Shown here piece by piece: positions 56,558 to 64,000 of a stretch of DNA of 64,000 nucleotides. The notes under the pieces were generated by a model, which saw only the letters and a list, made by a program, of their open reading frames with translations, ran no database searches and had not been told where the DNA came from. Location of the stretch: assembly GCF_019635465.1 (NCBI RefSeq), contig NZ_JAHBZK010000004.1:124001-188000 (forward strand), written 5' to 3'. The stretch comes from Hydrogenophaga sp. GTDB taxonomy: Bacteria; Pseudomonadota; Gammaproteobacteria; Burkholderiales; Burkholderiaceae_C. How positions within the stretch are numbered: position 1 is the stretch's first letter; the number at the start of each line of letters is the position of its first letter. Made by a program: the position numbers and the translations under genes.

Positions 56558-58660
56558 TCAAAGATCGGTGATGCGGGCCTCGCCCGGGTTGGAATAGATG
56601 TCGACGACACGGCAGTCGCCGCACATCTTCAGCCGCTCCAGGGCCTCGCCCTGGAACATCGAGTGGCCGGCCAGGCGGCCCAGCATGGCCTCGATGCCCT
56701 TGAGCGTGCCAAAGGGTCGCCCGCAGCGCACACAAGAATAGGGTTGGGCTTCGTTGATCACCTGAGGCTGCTTGCGCGCTTCGCTCAGCACCAGGCGCGG
56801 CTGCAGGGTGATGGCGTCTTCGGGGCAGGTGCTCACGCACAGGCCGCACTGCACGCAGTTCTTCTCGACAAAGCGCAGTTGCGGGCGCTCGGTGTTGTCG
56901 AGCAACGCACTCGCGGGGCAGGCGCTGACGCAACTCAGGCACAAGGTGCAGGCGTCGGCGTTGACGGCGACGGCGCCGAAGGGCGAGGCCGCCGGCAAGG
57001 CCACCACCTCGCTCTGGCGCGTCAGCGTGGCGCTGTCCTGCAGCAGATGGTCGAGCGCGAGCTCCAGCGTGGCGCGCTTGTCGGCCTGCACCGCAAAGCT
57101 GGCCCGGCGGCGCACGCCTTGCGCGGGCGGTGAAGCCAGCTGCGCGTCGAGCGTGCCCACGTCATCGGCGCGGATCACGCGGAAGTGCGTGCCGCTGTAG
57201 CCCAGGCCATTGACGATGGCCTGGGCCACCGCCATCTGCTCGCGCACCGCGTCCACGTACTGCGGCGCGTCCTCGTCGGTCATCAGCACCCACACCTGCG
57301 AAGCACCGTAGGCGAAGGCGGTCAGCCACAGGTCCAGCCCCACCGAGGCGGTGTGCCACAGCGGCAACGGAATTACCCGCGCCGGCACGCCCTTGACCGC
57401 CTTGGGTCGAAGCATGGCCTCGCGGCCCAGCGCGTCGATCAGCGCGGTGCCTGCGGTCTGTCCGTGCAGCAGCAAGGCGGCGTCCTGGCCACCGGCGCGG
57501 GCGAAGGTGCCGAGCACGGTGCGCAGCTTCACGCCCTGTTCGCTGGCGCGCGGGTAGGCGTAGCTCAGCGCACCGGTCGGGCACACGGTGGTGCAGGCGC
57601 CGCAACCCACACAGAGATTCGGATTGACGGCGATCTGCTGGCGCTCGACCTCGCTGCGGATCGCCAACGCCGAGCAGACCTGCACGCAGGCGTCGCAACC
57701 CACGGTCTCGTTGCGGCCGTGGGCGCAGAGCTTTTGCTTGTATTGAAAGAACTTGGGCTTGTCGAACTCGCCCACCAGGTCGCGCACGCGCACCAGGGCT
57801 TCAATGCCGGCGTCGCTGTGCAGGCCACCGGGCAGGTGGAAGTACCCCTGGGGATGCGCGTGCTGGGCAAAGGCCGGTTCGGCGCGAAGGTCGATCACGA
57901 TGTCGAAGCGATCCGCGTGCACCACCGGCTCGCGCTGGAAGTTGATCGCGCCCACGGCCTCGCAGGCCTTCACACAGTCGCGGTGGCTGCGGCACTTGCC
58001 CATGTCGATCTGGTAGTCCAGGCCGATGGCGCCTTCAGGGCACGCAGCCACGCAGGCGTTGCAGCGGGTGCACAGGTCAAGGTCGATCGGGTTGTGGCTG
58101 CGCCAGCTCACATCGAACGCACCCAGCCAACCCTGCACCGACGCGAGCTCGCCCGCCAGCACCGGCCACTGGCGCGCTTGCTGCCCACGCCCACCCTGGG
58201 CCAGCAGGCTGACATCGAGCACGTCGCTCACGCGCGCCGCAAAGGCCTCGGCCTGGTCGAGCGCGCCGATGATCAGCGTGCGCCCGGCGCTGCGGTAGGT
58301 GACGGTGGGCACCGGCTCGGGCTCGGGCAGGCGCGCGGCCGCGAGCAACGCCGCCATCTTGGGTGTGGCGGCCTTGCCCTCGCGACCCCAGCCGCCGGTT
58401 TCGCGCAGGTTCACGAAGCGGATCGGGCGCACGTCGAGCGCGACCGCGCCCTCGGTCTGCGCCGACAGTTCGGTGAACAGGCGGCTCTCCTGCGTGCAGG
58501 CCACCACCAGTTCGTCGCTGCTGCGACACGCGCGCTGGAAGGCGGGCGCATCGCGCCGGCACAGCGTAGTGTGTGGCTTCAGGTCTTCATCCAGCACCTC
58601 GCCCAGGGTCTTGGCGTCCAGGGGCAGGGTCTGGTTGCAGTTGCAGATCAGCGTGGTCAT
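56558..58660 (-). CDS. Large multi-cluster 4Fe-4S ferredoxin protein
   Basis: A 700-residue cytoplasmic iron-sulfur protein. An N-terminal part with Cys (LICNCNQTL; VVACTQESRLF) resembles heterodisulfide-reductase-like modules; then four ferredoxin regions: CTRCNACVAACPEG with CRSHRDCVKACEAVG, CVGCGACTTVCPTG (preceded by VGCDACVQVCSAL), CTLCLSCVSACPAS, and CVQCGLCVSTCPED; a C-terminal zinc-ribbon-like pair (SCVRCGRPFG, MCGDC) ends it. Members are linked to fdh loci; probably an electron carrier or cofactor-delivery scaffold. The start overlaps the DUF3306 gene by 74 bases. Confidence 0.88.
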   Translation of the reverse strand: MTTLICNCNQTLPLDAKTLGEVLDEDLKPHTTLCRRDAPAFQRACRSSDELVVACTQESRLFTELSAQTEGAVALDVRPIRFVNLRETGGWGREGKAATPKMAALLAAARLPEPEPVPTVTYRSAGRTLIIGALDQAEAFAARVSDVLDVSLLAQGGRGQQARQWPVLAGELASVQGWLGAFDVSWRSHNPIDLDLCTRCNACVAACPEGAIGLDYQIDMGKCRSHRDCVKACEAVGAINFQREPVVHADRFDIVIDLRAEPAFAQHAHPQGYFHLPGGLHSDAGIEALVRVRDLVGEFDKPKFFQYKQKLCAHGRNETVGCDACVQVCSALAIRSEVERQQIAVNPNLCVGCGACTTVCPTGALSYAYPRASEQGVKLRTVLGTFARAGGQDAALLLHGQTAGTALIDALGREAMLRPKAVKGVPARVIPLPLWHTASVGLDLWLTAFAYGASQVWVLMTDEDAPQYVDAVREQMAVAQAIVNGLGYSGTHFRVIRADDVGTLDAQLASPPAQGVRRRASFAVQADKRATLELALDHLLQDSATLTRQSEVVALPAASPFGAVAVNADACTLCLSCVSACPASALLDNTERPQLRFVEKNCVQCGLCVSTCPEDAITLQPRLVLSEARKQPQVINEAQPYSCVRCGRPFGTLKGIEAMLGRLAGHSMFQGEALERLKMCGDCRVVDIYSNPGEARITDL

Positions 58661-59198
58661 CGTGGGAAGGGGTGGGTGCGTCGCCGCTGGTCTGCGCCAC
58701 GGCACCCGTGTCGGGCGCCTGAGGTGCGGATGCCTCGGTCTTCTTCGGTTCTTCGGGGTCGTCGACGAGCTTGAGGAATTGCGCGCCAACCATCTTGGCC
58801 ATCTCCACTTTCGACAACGGGCTGGGCAGGCTGTAGTCGTCGATGTAGATGTCCAGGCCGTCCATCACGTTGAAGTGCGGGTCGGCAAACAGTTTCTTCA
58901 CTGCGGCGTTGCGCACCTCGCTGGGCACGTCGCTGCCAACAAAGCGGCGGAAGTCGGATTCGGGTGTGAGTTGCTCGGCCTCTTGCAGGGTCGGTGGCGG
59001 CGCCTCGGGTGGGGGCTCGGCAACCGGGCCGTCGGCCACTGGTGTGGTGACGGTCGCTGGGCTTGCACCCTGCACGCGCGAGGGGGGTGCGATCGGCTGC
59101 ACTGGGTCGAGCGGTTGATCGGCCACCGGCTGGCCGCTGCGCTGGGCCTGTTTGCGTCGCGACCAGCGCGACAGAAAGCCTTCGTCGTCCTGCGCCAT
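58587..59198 (-). CDS. DUF3306 protein of the formate dehydrogenase region
   Basis: A 203-residue DUF3306 protein: basic N-terminus (FLSRWSRRKQAQR), Pro-rich linker (about 25-70), and the conserved core FRRFVGSDVPSEVRNAAVKKLFADPHFNVMDGLDIYIDDY. Function unknown, always beside DUF3305 and fdh genes. The last 24 residues are encoded by DNA that also starts the ferredoxin gene, so the tail may be non-essential. Its ATG is one base after the DUF3305 stop. Confidence 0.9.
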   Translation of the reverse strand: MAQDDEGFLSRWSRRKQAQRSGQPVADQPLDPVQPIAPPSRVQGASPATVTTPVADGPVAEPPPEAPPPTLQEAEQLTPESDFRRFVGSDVPSEVRNAAVKKLFADPHFNVMDGLDIYIDDYSLPSPLSKVEMAKMVGAQFLKLVDDPEEPKKTEASAPQAPDTGAVAQTSGDAPTPSHDDHADLQLQPDPAPGRQDPGRGAG

Positions 59199-59199
59199 G

Positions 59200-59829
59200 T
59201 CAGTGTCCGTCGGGGCCGCCGCGGCGCTTCTCGGTGGAGATGCGCACCGGCTGACCGAAACGGTCCGTCAGGGGTTTGAAACTGTCCGGGCGCTTGCGCT
59301 TCTTGGGTTCGGGCACGTAGGTGGCGTCGACGAAGCTGCGCATCCAGTCGATCACCTCGTCGGGCGCGGGCACCTGGTCCACGCGTTCCTGTGCGTCGAG
59401 CCAGCGGCCGGCGTCGTGGTAGCTCAGCGTGACGATCTGCGGCACCGCCACCGGCTCGTCGTCGAGCAGCCGCTCCTCGTCGAGCCGCCACATGACCCAG
59501 AAACACGGCTGCGGGCTGTTCACGTTGAGGTAGTAGCCCTCGGCGTCGTCGCGAAACAGCTCCACCCGAAAGCGCGGAAACAACCAGTGGCTGCTGCCGG
59601 GCGCTGACGCGCCGCCGTCGATGGGCTCGACCGCTTGCGGCTCGTGGCGTTCGTCGCGCTCGAGCAGCAAGGTCTCTTCGGGCGCCGCGTGCAGCATCAC
59701 GTCGGCAAGCACCCAACGCCACGGTTGCCAGCGCGCCATGGCGCCGGCCACCGGTTCGCGCCGCATCACGACGTCGACTTCGATCGCCGGACGCTGCCGC
59801 GTGGACAGGGACGTATGGTGAGCATGCAT
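59200..59829 (-). CDS. DUF3305 protein of the formate dehydrogenase region
   Basis: A 209-residue DUF3305 protein: VVMRREPVAGAMARWQPWRWVLADV near the start, LFPRFRVELFRDDAEGYYLN, CFWVMWRLDEE, and a basic PEPKKRKRPDSFKPL tail. Function unknown; it probably works with DUF3306. First cistron of the upstream fdh accessory operon, 80 bases after boxA on the same strand. Start ATG 59829; no clear ribosome site. Confidence 0.88.
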   Translation of the reverse strand: MHAHHTSLSTRQRPAIEVDVVMRREPVAGAMARWQPWRWVLADVMLHAAPEETLLLERDERHEPQAVEPIDGGASAPGSSHWLFPRFRVELFRDDAEGYYLNVNSPQPCFWVMWRLDEERLLDDEPVAVPQIVTLSYHDAGRWLDAQERVDQVPAPDEVIDWMRSFVDATYVPEPKKRKRPDSFKPLTDRFGQPVRISTEKRRGGPDGH

Positions 59830-59909
59830 ATGAGGGGGAGACTGTACGTCATCACCCCACCCGGTATGAATAGTCCACTGATCCAGGGCAAACGCCGGTG
59901 GCTGCGTGC

Positions 59910-61184
59910 TCAGTAGGTCTCGAGGTGCAAACGGCCTTCGCGCTGCAGCGCGCTGCCGACGCTGTCCCAGTCGAGGCCGGCACCGGCGGCAATGTCGCGC
60001 AGGGCCAGCACCACGCCCTCTTCCATGCTCTTGAGGCCACACACATAGAAGTGCGTGTTCGGGTCCTTGAGCAAGGCGGCCACATCGGCCGCTCGCTCGC
60101 GCATGGCGTCCTGCACGTATTTCTTGGGCTGCCCCGGCGTGCGGCTGAAGGCGAAGTTGGTGTCGATGAAGTCCTTGGGCAGGCTTTGCAGCGGCCCGAA
60201 GTACGGCAGTTCTTCCTTGGTGCGCGCGCCAAAGAACAGCATCAGCTTGCCGCCCTCGAACTTGCCCGAGGCACGCAGGCGCCGGCGCCATTCGGTCATC
60301 GCCCGCATGGGCGCCGAGCCGGTGCCGGTGCAGATCATCACGATGTGGCTCTTCGGATGGTTGGGCATCAGGAAGCTGGCGCCGAACGGGCCGATCACTT
60401 CGACCTTGTCGCCCACCTTCAGGTCGCACATGTAATTGCTGGCCACGCCGCGCACAGGCTGACCCTGGTGATCCTCGAGCACGCGCTTGATGGTGAGCGA
60501 GAGGTTGTTGTGGCCGGGACGTTCGCCATTGCGCGGGCTGGCAATGCTGTACTGGCGTGCGTGGTGCGGCTTGCCCTTGGCATCGGTGCCGGGCGGGATC
60601 ACGCCGATGCTCTGACCTTCGAGCACCGGGAACGGCATGGCGCCGAAGTCCAGCACGATGTGGTGGGTGTCGTACTCGGTGCCCACCTCGGTGACGCGCA
60701 GGTTGCCTGTGACCGTGGCGGTGATGGTCTTCTGCGCGGCCTTGGGGCCGTACAGGTTGGTGAATGCGTGGGCAGCCGACCAGGGCGGCAGCGTGGCGCC
60801 GTAGCGACTGGCCACGAAGCGCTCGTCGTCCGTGGCGGCAGTGGCGGGCGCGGCGGGAGCCGCTGCCTGCGCGGGCTCGGCCACGCCGGCGTCGGCCAGT
60901 TCGTCGGGCGACAGCTCAGCCGGCAGCGACTCCCAGCCGAACTGGTCGTCGATCGAGTAGGCCCGCGCCTTGGGCATGGTGCGCCAGTTGTCGATCGAGC
61001 CCGTGGGGCAAGGCGGCACGCAGGCCATGCACAGGTTGCACTTGTCGGCGTCCACCACGTAGTTGTTCGAGTCGTGCGTGATCGCGCCCACCGGGCACGT
61101 GGCCTCGCAGGTGTTGCAGCGGATGCAGATTTCCGGATCGATCAGGTGCTGCTGGATCACAGCGAGTTCAACAGGTGCATTCAT
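59910..61184 (-). CDS. boxA: Benzoyl-CoA 2,3-epoxidase reductase component BoxA
   Basis: A 424-residue iron-sulfur flavoprotein passing electrons from NADPH to BoxB. Two 4Fe-4S motifs at the N-terminus ([28 protein letters not shown]), an Ala-rich linker, then a ferredoxin-NADP reductase module ([13 protein letters not shown] for [16 protein letters not shown] for NADPH). ATG 61184 has GGAG six bases ahead; the ATG six bases earlier is too close to it. It lies downstream of boxB with a repeat in between. Confidence 0.97.
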   Translation of the reverse strand: MNAPVELAVIQQHLIDPEICIRCNTCEATCPVGAITHDSNNYVVDADKCNLCMACVPPCPTGSIDNWRTMPKARAYSIDDQFGWESLPAELSPDELADAGVAEPAQAAAPAAPATAATDDERFVASRYGATLPPWSAAHAFTNLYGPKAAQKTITATVTGNLRVTEVGTEYDTHHIVLDFGAMPFPVLEGQSIGVIPPGTDAKGKPHHARQYSIASPRNGERPGHNNLSLTIKRVLEDHQGQPVRGVASNYMCDLKVGDKVEVIGPFGASFLMPNHPKSHIVMICTGTGSAPMRAMTEWRRRLRASGKFEGGKLMLFFGARTKEELPYFGPLQSLPKDFIDTNFAFSRTPGQPKKYVQDAMRERAADVAALLKDPNTHFYVCGLKSMEEGVVLALRDIAAGAGLDWDSVGSALQREGRLHLETY

Positions 61185-61257
61185 AGCCATCTCCAGAAAA
61201 ACCTCAGGCCCGGTCGAATGCACGGGCCTGATCGAGGATGCCGCGGATCCGGGTTGC

Positions 61258-61318
61258 CCGGTCCGCTGGCATCGCCCCCTTGAGGGGGTGACGCGCCGCA
61301 GGCGCGGCGCAGGGGTGG
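61258..61318. repeat. Dispersed GC-rich hairpin repeat, copy 2
   Basis: About 60 bp between boxB and boxA, matching 44261-44325: CCCCCTTGAGGGGG stem then GCGCCGC-AGGC-GCGGCGC stem. Its place inside an operon could reduce or tune boxA expression. Confidence 0.75.
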
Positions 61319-62746
<1,428 letters not shown>

Positions 62747-62781
62747 GTCTTGTTTCCTCGGGTTGGGTGGCTGGGGGTCGG

Positions 62782-64000
62782 TCAGACGCGGTTGAAGTCG
62801 AAGAGCGCTTTGTCGCCCTTGCCGTACACCTTGAGTGCGCCTTTGTCGCCGACGGCATTGGGCCGGATGAAGATCCAGTTCTGCCAGGCGCTGAGGCGAC
62901 CGAAGATGCGGGTGAACATGTTTTCCTTCTGGGCGAAGCGCAGGTTGGCTTCGAGCCCGGTCAGGGCGTCCGGCGACATGGCCGCGCGCTCTTCGATGGC
63001 GATGCGGATCTCGTCGGCCCAGTCGATGTCGTCGGGGGCCGAGGTCACCAGGCCCAGTGCCAGGGCGGCGTCGGCGTCGAGGGCCTTGCCCACCGCGGCA
63101 CGCACGGCTTCCATCGGCGCTTCTTCTTCGTAGAAGCGGCGCTGCAGGCGCGACTGGCCGTTGACCATGGGCAGCAGGCCCAGGTTGAACTCGCCCAGGG
63201 TGATGCGGGGTGCCTTGTCGGCGTCGTCGGGCAGGGCCAGCATGTAGGCGCGGTCGGCGCAGAAGGCCAGTTCGGCCAGTGAGCCGGCGAAGCAGGAGCC
63301 GGGTTCGATCAGCGCGAACAGGCTGCGCGAGGACACGTCCAGGCGGGCAAAGGTGCGGCGCATCAGGCCGATGACCTCGCGCACGAACCAGTGGTCCTGG
63401 TGGCGCAGCACGGTCGCGTCGGCGGCCAGCACGGCAGCGGCATCGCCTTCGGTCTTGAGCAGCCAGGTGCCGATGTCGAGCTCGTTGGTGCGCAGGTTGA
63501 GGATGGCGTCGTCGAGTTCGCGCGCCATCTGCATCGGCCACCAGGCGATGCCGGCGGCTTCGATGCCGGCGATGTCGGTGGGCTGGGCGCCGCTGGGGGC
63601 CTTGACCGTCAGCGTGGCCGTGCGCTTGGCGCGGTCAATGGCGACGTTGACGTAGGTGTAGGCGATGCCGTCGGCGCTGTCGGTGCGCTGCAGGCGGGCC
63701 AGGGTGACGCCTTTGCCGTTGGCCGGGCGATCGCTTTGCGAAGCCAGGGCCTGGGCGCGCTCTTGCACATGGGCAGCGAACTGCTGGGGCTTGGCGATCG
63801 AGTCGACCAGGCGCCAGTCCACCGCCTTCTTGCCGCGTACACCTTCGCTGGTGGTGCAGAAGATGTCGGCCAGGTCGTGGCGCACATGACGCTTGTCGGT
63901 CACGCGGGTGAGGCCACCGGTGCCGGGCAGCACGCCCAGCAGCGGCACCTCGGGCAGGCTCACGGCGCTGCTGCGGTCGTCCACCAGCACGATCTCGTCG
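62782..64000 (-). CDS. boxC: Benzoyl-CoA-dihydrodiol lyase BoxC, N-terminus beyond window
   Basis: The C-terminal 405 residues of the crotonase-family enzyme that hydrolytically opens the ring of 2,3-epoxybenzoyl-CoA. RSLFALIEPGSCFAGSLAEL is the crotonase core, and NGQSRLQRRFYEEEAPMEAV follows. The full protein has about 550 residues, so roughly 150 lie to the right of 64000. The frame is open through the window edge. 35 bases before boxB. Confidence 0.95.
   Translation of the reverse strand, partial: DEIVLVDDRSSAVSLPEVPLLGVLPGTGGLTRVTDKRHVRHDLADIFCTTSEGVRGKKAVDWRLVDSIAKPQQFAAHVQERAQALASQSDRPANGKGVTLARLQRTDSADGIAYTYVNVAIDRAKRTATLTVKAPSGAQPTDIAGIEAAGIAWWPMQMARELDDAILNLRTNELDIGTWLLKTEGDAAAVLAADATVLRHQDHWFVREVIGLMRRTFARLDVSSRSLFALIEPGSCFAGSLAELAFCADRAYMLALPDDADKAPRITLGEFNLGLLPMVNGQSRLQRRFYEEEAPMEAVRAAVGKALDADAALALGLVTSAPDDIDWADEIRIAIEERAAMSPDALTGLEANLRFAQKENMFTRIFGRLSAWQNWIFIRPNAVGDKGALKVYGKGDKALFDFNRV

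Overview
The window looks like the chromosome of a high-GC betaproteobacterium, most likely Burkholderiales/Comamonadaceae (Hydrogenophaga-like; this is inference). The basis is several Bug-type tripartite-transporter binding proteins, the aerobic box benzoyl-CoA pathway, a Cys-type respiratory formate dehydrogenase locus with DUF3305/DUF3306 genes, and codon use strongly biased to G/C at third positions. Because of that bias, long open frames opposite real genes are common and were ignored.

Bases 1 to about 12,940 are an accessory island. From the left: a minus-strand operon of a ParB-like protein, an SNF2-type helicase and an unrecognised third gene cut by the window edge; a mobile-element core (RepA-like hexameric ATPase, AlpA-like regulator, small unknown gene) flanked by degenerate 21-bp repeats; an iron-sulfur uracil-DNA-glycosylase-like protein that has lost catalytic residues, directly behind a P4-type integrase; then cargo consisting of a Kiwa defence pair (kwaA, kwaB), a predicted QxK nuclease-fold protein and a HEPN-like protein. 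The island seems to end at a 16-base copy of the 3' end of a tRNA-Ser gene followed by a strong terminator (12,889-12,940).

From 13,048 to 36,128 lie catabolic clusters: two family III CoA-transferases, an AcuI-type reductase, an acyl-CoA dehydrogenase, a Bug protein and a nitronate-monooxygenase-like flavoprotein under an IclR regulator with a clear operator; a TetR-TRAP transporter unit divergent from a three-subunit molybdenum hydroxylase with a CoxG-like partner; an orphan pair of glycosyltransferases; and a MarR-controlled TauD-type dioxygenase, Bug protein and class II aldolase. From 36,092 to 44,960 are mostly housekeeping genes (serS, ispH, fkpB, radC, Smr protein, truncated globin, FtsX-type permease, upp).

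From 45,010 to 59,829 is a respiratory formate dehydrogenase region (fdhD, alpha, beta and gamma subunits, small exported proteins, TorD-like chaperone, multi-ferredoxin protein, DUF3305/3306). A sigma-54-type response regulator and its sensor kinase are inserted in the middle in the opposite direction. A -24/-12 promoter and a cluster of TTGTCGC half-sites upstream of the structural genes suggest that this pair controls formate oxidation. The right end (59,910-64,000) holds boxA, boxB and part of boxC for aerobic benzoate degradation via benzoyl-CoA epoxidation. The same 60-bp hairpin repeat occurs upstream of boxA and upstream of the FtsX-type permease.
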